From Zeus faber (taxonomy: Eukaryota > Chordata > Actinopteri > Zeiformes > Zeidae), in assembly GCA_960531495.1 (NCBI GenBank), contig CAUIJY010000068.1, forward strand, positions 2,170,001 through 2,234,000: 64,000 bases of DNA, given 5' to 3'. Every line of letters begins with the position of its first letter. Position 1 is the first letter of the stretch. The translations under genes and the position numbers were made by a program. This document shows positions 46,801-57,180 of this stretch, piece after piece. The notes beneath the pieces were generated by a model. The model worked only from the letters and a program-made list of their open reading frames with translations, was not told the DNA's origin and searched no databases.

Positions 46801-49229
46801 AGAAATAATGAAAGAAAGATTGAAAGAATAATGGAAGAAGGAATGAAAGAAAGATTGAAAGAAATACTGAAAGTAAGAAAGATTGAAAAAAAGAATGAAA
46901 GAAAGATTGAAAGAAAGATGGAAAAAAAGAAAGATTGAAAGAAATATTGAAAGAAAAATTTAAAGAAAGATTGAAAGATTGAAAGATTGAAAGAAAGATT
47001 GAAAAAAAGAATAAAAGAAAGATTGAAAGATTGAAAGAAAGATTGAAATAAATAATGAAAGAAAGATTAAAGGAAGAAATGAAAGAATGAAAGAAAGATT
47101 GAAAGATTGAAAGAAATATTGAAAGAAAGAAAGATTGAAAGTAAGAAAGATTGAAAGATTGAAAAAACGATTGAAAGAAATAATGAAAGAAAGATTGAAA
47201 GAAATAATGAAAGAAGGAATGAAAGAATGAAAGAAAGATTGAAAGAAATATTGAAAGTAAGAAAGATTGAAAAAAAGAATGAAAGAAAGATTGAAATAAA
47301 GATTGAAAAAAGAAAGATTTGAAGAAATATTGAAAGAAAAATTTAAACAAAGATTGAAAGACTGAAAGAAAGATTGAAAGAAAGAATGAAAGAATGAAAG
47401 AAAGATTGAAAGAAAGATTGAAAGAAAGAAAGATTGAAAGTCATATAAATTGAAAGAAAGAATGAAAGAAAGATTGAAAGAAAGAATGAAAGAAAGATTG
47501 AAAGAAAGAATGAAAGAATGAAAAAAAGATTTAAAGATTGAAAGAAATATTGAAAGAAAGAAAGATTGAAAGTAATAAAAATTGAAAGAAAGACTGAAAG
47601 AAAGATTGAAAGTAAGAAAGATTGAAAGAAAGATTGATAGAAAGATTGAAAGATTGAAAGATTGAAAGAAAGATTGAAAAAAAGAATAAAAGAAAGATTG
47701 AAAGATTGAAAGAAAGATTGAAATAAATAATGAAAGAAAGATTAAAGGAAGGAATGAAAGAATGAAAAGAAAGATTGAAAGATTGAAAGAAATATTGAAA
47801 GAAAGAAAGATTGAAAGTAAGAAAGATTGAAAGATTGAAAAAAAGAATAAAAGAAAGATTGAAAGATTGAAAAAAAGATTGAAAGAAATAATGAAAGAAA
47901 GATTGAAAGAAATAATGAAAGAAAGATTGAAAGAAATAATGAAAGAAGGAATGAAAGAATGAAAGAAAGTTTGAAAGAAATATTGAAAGTAAGAAAGATT
48001 GAAAAAAAGAATGAAAGAAAGATTGAAAGAAAGATTGAAAAAAAGAAAGATTTAAAGAAATATTGAAAGAAAAATTTAAACAAAGATTGAAAGACTGAAA
48101 GAAAGATTGAAAGAAAGAATGAAAGAATGAAAGAATGAAAGAAAGATTGTAAGAAAGATTGAAAGAAAGAAAGATTGAAAGTCATATAAATTGAAAGAAA
48201 GAATGAAAGAAAGATTGAACGATTGAAAGAAAGATTAAAAAAAAGAATAAAAGAAAGATTGAAAGAATGAAAGAATGATTGAAATAAATAATGAAAGAAA
48301 GATTGAAAGAAGGAATGAAAGAATGAAAGAAAGATTGAAAGATTGAAAGAAATATTGAAAGAAAGAACGATTGAAAGATTGAAAGAAAGAATGAAAGATT
48401 GAAAGAAAGATTGAAAGATTGAAAGAAAGATTGAAAAAATGAAATATTGAAAGAAAGAATAAAAGAAAGATTGAAAGAACGATTGAAAGATTGAAAGTAA
48501 GAATGAAAGATTGAAAGAAACATTGAAAGAAAGCTTGAAAGATTGAAAGAAAGAATGAAAGAGAGATTGAAAGATTGAATGAAAGATTGAAAGATCGATT
48601 GAAAGATTGAAAGATTGAAAGAAAGATTGAAAGAAAGATTGAAAGTTTGAAAGAAAGATTGAAATATTGAAAGAGAGAAAGATTAAAAGTAAGAAAGATT
48701 GAAAGAAAGAATGAAAGAAAGATTGAATGATCGAAAGATTGAAAGAAAGATTGAAAGAAAGAAAGATTGAAAGAAAGAATGAAAGAATGAAAGAAAGAAT
48801 GAAAGAAAGATTGAAAGAAATATTGAAAGAAAGAAAGATTGAAAGTAAGAAAGATTGAAAGAAAGAATGAAAGAAAGATTGAAATATTGAAAGAAAGATT
48901 GAAAAAAGAAAGATTGAACGACTGAAAGAAAGAATGAAAGAAAGATTGAAAGATAGATTGAAAGAGAGATTGAAAGAAATATTGAAAGACTGAAAGAAAG
49001 AATGAAAGAAAGATTGAAAGAAAGATTGAAAGAAAGAAAGAAAAATTGAAAGAAAGATTGAAAGATTGAAAGAAAGATTGAAAGAACGATTGAAATAAAG
49101 GAGAACGAAAGAAAGGTTGATCCATTAACATCAGCACAACCCCATTGTGTTTATTGTTCTATGATAAGATTGAAAGAAAGATTGAAAATAAGATTGAAAG
49201 AAACAAAGATTGAAAGAAAGATTTAAAAA
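43874..49229. repeat. GAAA/GATT satellite with cytosine-poor plus strand
   Basis: About 5.3 kb of interspersed gaaa, gatt and gaat tetramers (gaaagattgaaagaaagatt). The plus strand is built almost only of G, A and T, with rare C, so GC skew is close to its maximum. A short non-repeat interruption sits at 49115-49165. Long minus-strand frames (FLSIFQSFF-type low complexity) follow from the repeat and are not genes. It directly abuts the reverse satellite on the left and CA-rich DNA on the right. Confidence 0.95.
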
Positions 49230-49364
49230 AAATGAGTACTAGTCACTTTTAAAAAATCATTTGTCCTATGGATTAAATGCCATACACACTTGCATCTCTC
49301 CCCTCCCACCCCACACACATTCACATGACCAATCCTCCCAACACCCACACACACATGCGTACAT

Positions 49365-49399
<35 letters not shown>

Positions 49400-49418
49400 C
49401 ACAGGAATAAATGTACCC
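49230..49418. repeat. CA-rich flank with (CA)n microsatellite
   Basis: C- and A-rich DNA with a pure CA run at 49363-49396. The sequence ctcccaccccacacacattc is similar to ctctcccaccacacacattc at ~52477-52496, on the other side of the Gypsy element. This suggests an older local duplication. Confidence 0.6.
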
Positions 49419-49423
49419 GTACA

Positions 49424-49933
49424 TGTTAGGCCCACGGCCTCCCAGCGCCACTAGAGGCCGCCCTTGCCCCATCTGCAGCTCCCTACTCAGACCCAATTGC
49501 ACACACCTGGGATCAATTACCCGCACTGTATTTAGCCCCAGCTTCCTAGCCATTCCTTGCCAGACCGTCAACTAGCTTTCCCCGAGTTGCATCGCGATTG
49601 GCTCCCTTCCTAGTTCCTAGTTCCTAGTTCCTAGTTCCTAGTTCCCAGTTCCCAGTTCCAAGTTCCTAGTTTATGTCTTGTTGTCTCGCCTTCCCTTCAC
49701 CTGTCTGTCTCCGCTTGTCGACCAGGACTCTCCACCCAGCCTGGTTCCCCGTCTCTCCACCCGGATCCTGGACCCCATCTCCTGGTCATCATCGTCCCTG
49801 CCCTGCCCTGCTCCATCCCCTCCCGACCAGGTCCCCCCGGCCAGCTCCACCGTCCCGGTTAATAAACATCCCTTGCCTGCCTCCCGTGTCCCTGTGTCGT
49901 GTGTTTGGGTTCCTCCCTGTTCGGGTCGTGACA
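49424..49933 (+). mobile_element. Gypsy 5' LTR
   Basis: 510 bp from TGTTAGGCCC to GGTCGTGACA (TGT...ACA). It contains a 7-bp minisatellite (ctagttc and variants, 49609-49670) and an aataaa polyadenylation signal at 49861. Confidence 0.9.
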
Positions 49934-49954
49934 GTACGGTCTGGCCAGGAAAAC

Positions 49955-50902
49955 ATGGACCCAGCCGACACAGAAGGGCTCCGCCGCGCACTCCGGGACA
50001 GAGGAGTGTTGCTTGGGCAACATGACCGGGTCCTCCGGGACATCGCGGAACACCTCCGGACCATCTCTGCGGCCGTCAGCAGCCTGCAGGGCCCTCCGGC
50101 CCCCGTGGCCTCCCCTGCTCCTCCGACCTGCCCTCCTTCCCCCACCAGGGCTCCCAGCGCCTCTCTCGTTCCCCCTGAGCCCCACGTTCCGGCTCCAGCG
50201 CCTTACGACGGCGATTTCGGCACCTGCCGCGCCTTCCTTGTGCAGTGCGCGGTGGTTTTCCAACAGCGGCTGTCGTCGTACGCCTCCGATAGTGCCCACA
50301 TCGCGTTCCTCATCTCCTGCCTGAGAGGGGCGGCTCTCGGCTGGGGTTCCGCGGTTTGGAGTCAGGGGGGTCCCGTGAGTCTCTCCTACGATCTGTTTAC
50401 CCGCGAAATGAGGAGAGTCTTCGACCACCCAGTTTGCGGCAAGGAGGCCGCCAGAAGACTCCTCTCCCTCCGCCAGGGTTCCCGTAGCGTCGCCTCCCTC
50501 GTCGTCGAGTTCCGGACTCTAGCCGCGGAAAGCGGCTGGAATGACGGAGCCCTGCAGGACGTGTTCCAGCGTGCCCTGAACGACGAGTTGCGGGACGAGC
50601 TGGCACGGCGGGACGAGCCCACGGACCTGGACCAACTAGTGGAGACCTCAATCCGCCTGGACAACCGGCTACGGGAGCGCCAGCGCGAGAGGGAGGGGGC
50701 GAGCCTCCAGTCCGTGCCTCCCGCCTGGGCGGCCACGCCCCAGTCTCCAGCGCCCGCTACTCTTGGGCGCCGCACAAGTCCCCCGACTCTCTCCGATGCC
50801 GAGCCAATGCAGCTTGGTCGCTCCCGGATCTACCCAGAGGAGCGAGCACGCCGCCTACAGACCGGTGCCTCTCTGTATTGCGGTCGGCTGGGACACCTCT
50901 GA
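49955..50902 (+). mobile_element. gag: Gypsy gag region
   Basis: Starts MDPADTEGLRRALRDRGVLL, 21 bases after the LTR. A Pro-rich linker follows, then a capsid-type domain with YDGDFGTCRAFLVQC, IAFLISCLRGAALGW and LVVEFRTLAAESGW. A zinc-knuckle region follows (CGRLGHL). This is the usual order in sushi-type gag, which forms the particle shell. Confidence 0.85.
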
Positions 50903-51976
50903 GCCACCTGCCCGGTCCGGCCACGAGAGGGCGACTCCTCGGTAGGGCTACGCTCCGGCCGCTCCAGCACCGACCCTCTCTCCCGTCCGCTGCTCCCAGC
51001 TACCCTCTCTTGGGGAAATATAACACTCTCTTCCTCTGCTCTCATAGATTCCGGGGCAGATGCGAGTTTCCTCGACTAGGGACTAGCACGCCAGCTAGGG
51101 CTGACACCCGTTCCTCTCCCCGCACCGCTCGAGGTCAAGGAGCTGAATGGGTCGCATCTGACCCGGATTACCCACCAGACAGCTCCCCTCAAGCTGCTAC
51201 TCTCCGGCAACCACCATGAGTCTTTAAGGTTCTTCCTTATTGATTCCCCACTGAATCCCGTGGTGCTGGGGTACCCCTGGCTCCAGACCGATAACCCTCA
51301 GATGGACTGGCGCTCTGGCAGCGTGAGCTCCTGGAGCACACACTGTCATGCCCACTGCCTCGGCTCGGCCCCAACCCCGCTGCGGGGTGCGCCGCTGGGC
51401 GCGCCGCCGGGGGTCCCCAGGAGCCCTGACCTGCCCTCGGTCCCATCGCAATATCTGGACCTAGCCCCGGTCTTCAGCAAGCAGGAGGCGCTATCCTTAC
51501 CACCTCATCGCCCCTATGACTGCGCAATCAACCTCCTGCCAGGCGCCCCCCTCCCCTGCAGTCGCCTGTATAACGTCTCCCGGCCTGAACAGGAGGCCAT
51601 GGAGACTCACATCCGCGACTCTCTCGCTGCCAGGATTACTCGTCCCTCGTTTTCTCCGCTAGGCGCAGGGTTCTTCTTTGTTGCGGAGAAGGACAAGACC
51701 CTCCGTCCTTGCGTCGATTTCAGGGGACTGAACGATATCACGATCAAAGACAAGTACCCCTTGCCCCTGATGGATTCAGTCTTCGTCCCCATCCAGGGGG
51801 CCACCCACTTTTCCAAGCTGGACCTCCGCAACGCTTACCACCTGGTCCGCATCCGCAAAGGGGACGAGTGGAAGACTGCCTTTAACACCCCGCTCGGACA
51901 CTTTGAGTACCTTGTTATGCCCTTTGGGCTGTCAAATGCCCCAGCTGTCTCCCAGGCCCTAATTAACGGGAGGTTA
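50903..51976 (+). mobile_element. pol: Gypsy protease and partial reverse transcriptase region
   Basis: Protease-type DSGAD motif near 51050, then LGYPWL near 51265. RT motifs follow: [46 protein letters not shown] and [10 protein letters not shown]. Later RT motifs, RNase H and integrase are absent. Confidence 0.85.
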
Positions 51977-52375
51977 GCAACTAGCTTTCCCCGAGTTGCA
52001 TCGCCGCGTCAGCCGCGTCAGCCGCGTCAGCCGCGTCAGCCGCGTCAGCGATTGGCTCCCTTCCTAGTTCCTAGTTCCCAGTTCCAAGTTCCAAGTTCCT
52101 AGTTTATGTCTTGTTGTCTCGCCTTCCCTTCACCTGTCTGTCTCCGCTGGTCGACCAGGACTCTCCACCCAGCCTGGTTCCCCGTCTCTCCACCCGGATC
52201 CTGGACCCCATCTCCTGGTCATCATCGTCCCTGTCCTGCCCTGCTCCATCCCCCCCCGACCAGGTCCCCCCGGCCAGCTCCACCGTCCCGGTTAATAAAC
52301 ATCACTTTATTATTTGCCTGCCTCCCGTGTCCCTGTGTCGTGCGTTTGGGTTCCTCCCTGTTCTGGTCGTGACAG
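51977..52375 (+). mobile_element. Gypsy 3' LTR (shorter than 5' LTR)
   Basis: Matches the 5' LTR from caactagctttccccgag to its end at GTCGTGACA. It carries five tandem copies of the 9-mer gccgcgtca (52004-52049), where the 5' LTR has none, and fewer copies of the 7-bp ctagttc repeat. The aataaa signal is kept. Confidence 0.88.
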
Positions 52376-52380
52376 TACAT

Positions 52381-52513
52381 CCAGTATGTATACAGACACA
52401 GTCATGTTAACCTATACACTGTGGTTTAAACAGGACTACGTACTACCCATATGCACTCACAGCACTGTGTATATCCTCTCCCACCACACACATTCACATA
52501 ACAAACCGTCCCG

Positions 52514-52556
<43 letters not shown>

Positions 52557-53400
52557 GATGCAAGTCATATCAACACAGCTGAAGCCGCCTTGTGTTATGA
52601 ATTCCTCTCATGCCGCAGCCTTCAGCTCTCCAGTAGCTCTCCAGCAGCTCCTCGTGTCCCAGCAGAGCTGCCGTGCAGTTGTTCTGCTGCTAAAGGCTGT
52701 CAACGTTCAGCGGGCGGACGCTCGTTTGCCCCCACCCTCCGAGCTCCCCTGCCATCCAGGGTCCTTCTGACCCCCCCCCCCTTTAGCAGGGAGCTTGCCA
52801 TCCTGCTTCTGTGTGTGGCCAGAGTCCACCGCTGCACACATCCCCTGGCCGACACGGCCCGTTGTGTTGTTTTTTTTTTATAATAGGGGGGATAAACAAA
52901 GTGTGTGTGTGGCGGAACAATCTCACGGGTTACAGGGGCCAAGTTGGGTTCACCTGTCGACGATGACGAAGCCCGGCATTGACGTGCAAGCTTGGCGGCG
53001 GTAGCGGAGTCGGGTGGTGGGGGTAGGCAGACTCAGAGCTTTACAAGGAGCGGGGCCGGGAAATGTGGCGCACGGCTGAAGGCGACGTAGCTAAATCACC
53101 TCCACGGGGTGTTTACGGGGAAGGATCATTAGCGAGCTCGGCTACCTGCGTTACCCCTCGCTCTCCCTCCGTCAGCGTTTCGGCAGGAGTCCAGGGAGTC
53201 TGATGCCCTCATTAATAAAGATTACTTTCTTATCCTACAATGAATAGTAGTAATTTTAATAATTATGCCGAACAGCGATAAACCTAATCTCATTAAATTA
53301 ATGCCCAATCGTTCTTCTTTACAAAGAATAATCCACGTATTCATAATAATAAATAATAATTTGGTTATCAAAATGCGTCATTATAGACGTTTTTTTTAAT
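52381..53400. other. Single-copy-looking DNA with CA microsatellite and GC-rich patch
   Basis: Contains a CA run (52518-52554) and a GC/CpG-richer patch (about 52900-53200). Beyond it lies AT-rich DNA with ataat repeats up to the start of segment B. I recognise no gene. The 52314-52883 open frame spans the LTR end and the CA run and is an artefact. Confidence 0.4.
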
Positions 53401-53800
53401 ATCTTAATGGTATATTTTGTACGATCACATTAGCATGATGTAATAATAATTTTGGGAATGCATTATTAAAATATATTAAAATAATTTATTTGGATGGAGT
53501 AATTTTTTGGAGAAGCTTCCGCATTGCGGGAGGAGAACGTCTGAGAGAAGCACACTATATTTACCCTATCTCCTCATGCCGTGACTGTGCCCAATATTGA
53601 AACAGCAGAAGAAGAACGGGGGCAATAAAATGGATATAGAGTAAGTGCACGAAAAAAAAATGTTTTAGAAAGTTAACTTTTCAATTGTTACACGTTTTTG
53701 CTGTTAAATGCTAGCAGGTTTTGTGTTATAACACGATATAACACGGAGAGATTATGCATGCAAAAGTTAATGACTGTTTTATTTTATAAAGCCGTTTTTA
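53401..53800 (+). promoter_or_regulatory. Possible 5' end of the B+A gene
   Basis: An ATG at 53630 is followed after 11 bases by GTAAGTG (53641), a near-perfect splice donor. The preceding 150 bp is moderately GC-rich. This could be a 5' UTR exon for the SANT-like or SGNH-like blocks downstream. The ATG frame does not match the phase of the exon at 54873, so it is not shown to be coding. In the second copy the donor reads ATAAGTG. Confidence 0.25.
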
Positions 53801-54024
53801 ACATGCACAGTATCTAGCTTTAGTTAAATGTGTGTTGGAGTGGAGTGTTAACTAGCATTTAGATTTAGTTTACTGTGTGTTGGGGCAGGGAGACGGTACT
53901 GTGAGAGAGAGACGGTTTTCAAACAGACAGACGGACCCGCTAGCTAAGTTTCACTTGATCGGTTCTCCACCAAAGCGTGCTGAGAGAGTCCGGACTGTTT
54001 TTTGCCAGTTTAGACTTTATTTGA

Positions 54025-54135
54025 AGGTACAATGGTACCTCGACTTATGACTGCATCTACTTACTAATCCAAGATACGATAGTCGCGAAAATTAGCATCG
54101 TCTTACGACTGACTGCTCCAAGATACGACCGTGGA
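54025..54135 (+). repeat. MITE-like terminal sequence
   Basis: The sequence tacaatggtacctcgactta at 54029 and the repeated ccaagatacgac/gatacgatag motifs resemble one end of small Tc1/mariner-type elements seen in vertebrates. The opposite end was not found. It is duplicated at 62747-62853. Confidence 0.25.
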
Positions 54136-54872
54136 AATTTGTAGTTGGCGCGTCGGCGTCAGTCAGCGGGCGACCTACATCGTGTGTGCACGTTGTTCGT
54201 GGCTTATCGATTTTTTTTTCATATTTACTGTGTTTGTGCTGTGCATTTTGTTTTTTTGTTTTTTAACTTATGAAAGCAATATGTGCTCTCTGTCATTTGG
54301 GTGGGCCGGCTGTACAAGTGGTTGCCTGCTGAAATAGAATATTTTCTGCAATGATATCTGTTATCCTCGGGCAGTGCCTGACTTTAAGGATAAACAGTAA
54401 AAGATAACATTTATAAAGTCGCGATCATGTGGGACATCTGGAACAATCACAGCATCCCATTTTGCTGGTTGATACACATTGCTGTATGGAGGTGATTTAG
54501 CAGCATGAGAAATGTACCACTGAATTTTGGAGTCCTAAATAGTTGTAACTGGTTCTAATGTTGTGGCTGATCGGTGTGTATGTTGTTGTATGATGTTGTT
54601 GTGATTTTATTTTTTCCTACTGAAATAAAAAAAAATGAAAGTCAAACCTGATTTTAAATTTCACTCATCCTTTGGTCATGAAATGGAAAAATAATTTTTC
54701 AATTTTGATTTTTGTATCTCCAAAAAAGCAAAATTTGAAAACCACTCATACCCCATTTTTTCCATTTCTGATTCTGAATTGAGAATAGAGTAACCAAAAG
54801 ATACAGCGATTGAAAGACCTGGTCTACACTCCTAATTGTATTTGTCCTTTTACATTTCTATTTCTATCTTAG

Positions 54873-55096
54873 AAATCTCTGAGAGAATGAGGTGGTTACC
54901 TGAGGAGGTCCATGCGGTGGAAAAGAACCTGAAGGCTTTCATTGAAAGTGGTAAAGTGCCGGGAAGGACTGAGTGTGATGCATGTATTAGAGCTTCACCT
55001 GAAGCTCTAAACCAGCGAAGCTGGACTGCATTGAAGTAGTATGTAAAAAATCGTATCACTGCCATCCAATGCGAAAGTGCGAGAAGAATTTATTAA
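54873..55096 (+). pseudogene. SANT/Myb-like C-terminal exon, copy 1
   Basis: After an acceptor-like tttctatcttag, the frame reads SERMRWLPEEVHAVEKNLKA, then a CxxC (ECDACI), then SWTALK, a TAG at 55037-55039 and YVKNRITAI before a TAA at 55094. The RxWxxEEVxAVEK and KxYVKNRI patterns resemble a small helical, SANT-like C-terminal module that I recall in many uncharacterised fish proteins. The TAG sits where those proteins have an aromatic residue. It is shared with the second copy and so predates the duplication. The exon lies 2.1 kb upstream of the SGNH-like blocks on the same strand. Whether they were once one gene is unknown. Confidence 0.45.
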
Positions 55097-55275
55097 TAGA
55101 GTTGTTAAAGCATTTGCTCAAACATGTTGGTTCACGTTGCTCAAAAATGTTGGTTCATTTGATGCAACTTCATTTTTGATGATGTTTGTGTTGTTCGTTG
55201 GCATCCTGAGTACCCAGGTATACACTGGAGTTCAACTAGTTATTGATTTTATCAGGCGAAAACATTGATAATTAG

Positions 55276-55736
55276 TAGTTAGGTGCAGTCAAAGGCCGCA
55301 AGTCAATTCATCTGCTGATAACAACTGACTCTACGGTGGCCAACGGGAAAACTCTGCAACTAAAGAAAATACATGTAAATAGACAAAACGCAAGCAAATT
55401 TAGAAAATGTCATCATCAATTTGACAACACAGGCAACAACACAATGGAAAAGTTCACGAAGGAACAAACTTAAAATAAAAACATCAAGAAATGTTTGTGT
55501 ATCATATCTGATATATTCCCCAAATGAAGTGTCCGTGGTGAATTGCTTTTAAGTTTGTTTCTGTGCAAATGTTTCCATTGTTTTGCATCTCTTGCCTGTG
55601 TTGTCAAATTGATGATGATGTTTTCTGAATTTGCTTGTGTTTTGTCTATTTGAGTGAGTTTTCCTGCCGACCACCGTAGGGTAGGTTTTTATCAGCAGAT
55701 TAATTGAAAATGGATAGTTAGGTGCAGGCAAAGGCC
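55276..55736. repeat. Foldback (inverted-repeat) element with 22-bp direct flanks
   Basis: Left arm 55303-~55450 and right arm ~55570-55707 are imperfect reverse complements: tcaattcatctgctgataa against ttatcagcagattaattga, ctacggtgg against ccaccgtag, and caatttgacaacacaggcaa against ttgcctgtgttgtcaaattg. The 405-bp structure is flanked by a direct repeat, tagttaggtgcagtcaaagg (continuing to 55297) and tagttaggtgcaggcaaagg (55715-55736), identical at 21 of 22 bases. There is no coding capacity. It looks like a non-autonomous foldback element or MITE. The direct repeats are longer than usual transposon target duplications. Confidence 0.6.
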
Positions 55737-55739
55737 AAA

Positions 55740-56600
55740 GGTCAGGGTTTACCACCATACTACTCTTCCCCCGCGTGAATACATTGCACTTTTTCTTTGT
55801 TACAAAGCATATCAGGAGACTTACTGAGCCCTGTGTGAGCCCTTGTTTGTTTTCTTGTGCCATCTGCTCCTTTTTATTTTATAATAAATAATTGTAATTT
55901 TTTATCTACCTTTTGTACAGTGGGTGTAGGTTTATTCCCCGTTCGATTACGTTTGGAAGAAAATATTATACTGTCAAAACCATCAAATTCAATAACAATT
56001 GATTCTGTGCTCTCTTTTAAAGTATATGTGGTATTTGTCATACTTATCTGGAAATCAATTGATGAACCGGTATTTATTCGAAAATGATCTGCATAATATG
56101 CTCAAATTTACTACATTTACTTACAGCGTGCTTAGGTAGAAAAATAATCTTTACTTTCCAATTTTTGATATGTTTAAGTGGTGTTGGCCTGAGGCCTGAT
56201 TTCTTAAATTGGTTGTATATCCTTTCAAATTAATAATTATACTTTTGGAAGGTTTATATTTTTCAATCAGAATCTGACCTATTGATTAAAAAAAGTGTTC
56301 AGTGTCAAAGTTTGCATGTCAATAGACCATAACATGGTGGGTCCCCTGTGTAATCAAAAAGTCAGGTGGGGTTCCCATGAGGCTCAAAAATTCAGGTCTA
56401 AAATCTTTTTGAGGGTTATAATTTTTTAAAGTAGTTTTTGTATCATCAAAAAATGATCCATGATTTATGTACTCAACACTAAACATTTTACGAGACACAA
56501 GGACGCGTTAGCATGGGGTATGCCACGTGAAAACCCCAGCATGCAATGGGGGGCGTACCTTCGTATTCCTGTCTATTATTTGTCCGCATTTTGTTAATTG
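55740..56600. other. No recognisable gene
   Basis: AT-rich DNA within segment B with short open frames only. No domain motif, hairpin or terminal repeat was recognised. Confidence 0.4.
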
Positions 56601-56619
56601 TTTATATTCTTGTTATTTA

Positions 56620-56720
56620 CATTTACATTTACATTTAGTCATTTAGCAGATGCTTTTATCCAAAGCGACTTACAAGGGAGAATAACATTCAAGCTACAGC
56701 TATTTCTCTACATTCTGCTG
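56620..56720 (+). repeat. Teleost interspersed repeat signature (SINE or MITE tail)
   Basis: A (tttaca)n start, atttacatttacatttagtc, followed by atttagcagatgcttttatc and caaagcgacttacaa. I recall this sequence from many fish genomes at the end of short interspersed elements. The family is not assigned. Confidence 0.5.
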
Positions 56721-57180
56721 GTACTTGTAGAGTTAATTGACTAACCGATATGATGGTCTATAGACCAATCAATAGAAAAAATAGTTTCACCTTTACAGCC
56801 AGCAGTAAGGTTTTTGGATGCTTTAAATTGCAGTACACTTGTTCTAGAAAATGATCAGTTTCTAAGTTATGGAGCCATTTCAAAATGTTATTGTCGAATT
56901 AGTGTCTTGTGCTGTTCTTATTTATCTATTGTGCCTCAACACTTTTAGAAGCCTCGTGGAAAGTCAGTAGTATTTATTTTGGGTTTTTGTCTGTTAAGAA
57001 ACAGGTGATCACCAGAAAGTGCGCCTGTAGCCAATTTCCACCGTGACTGGACGAAGCCACAAGCTGGTCATTACAGCAGAGTCTCCAGATAAGAAGGTAT
57101 TTTTGTTTGATTATTTATGAACAATACTTGAAGACAAAAGTTGTGATTTTCATGAAAAAAAAAGACTTTCTATGTTTCTA

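Larger units (their letters stand above)
49424..52375 (+). mobile_element. Sushi-ichi-type Gypsy LTR retrotransposon, incomplete
   Basis: Plus-strand element with LTRs at 49424-49933 and 51977-52375, flanked by GTACA on both sides (49419-49423 and 52376-52380), a typical 5-bp target duplication. Between the LTRs are gag, protease and the first part of reverse transcriptase. RNase H and integrase regions are not present. The gag resembles that of sushi-ichi elements, the group from which mammalian PEG10 and RTL1 derive. The element is broken in a few places. Aligned LTR parts differ at only about half a dozen single bases, so it is fairly young. Confidence 0.9.

Noticed and set aside
44152-49137. 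Several long minus-strand frames (up to 312 codons) of the FLSIFQSFF type
   Set aside because: They are a direct translation of the C-poor GAAA/GATT repeat, which lacks stop codons on one strand. There is no domain and they vary with repeat phase.
49673-50902. A 409-codon frame starting inside the Gypsy LTR
   Set aside because: The first ~94 codons read through the LTR. The recognisable gag start is the ATG at 49955.
52314-52883. 189-codon plus-strand frame
   Set aside because: It spans the LTR end and a CA microsatellite (poly-His/Thr) and shows no domain.
53630-55096. ATGGATATAGA at 53630 as a first coding exon spliced to 54873
   Set aside because: The donor leaves two bases of a codon while the SANT-like frame needs one, so the join is out of frame.
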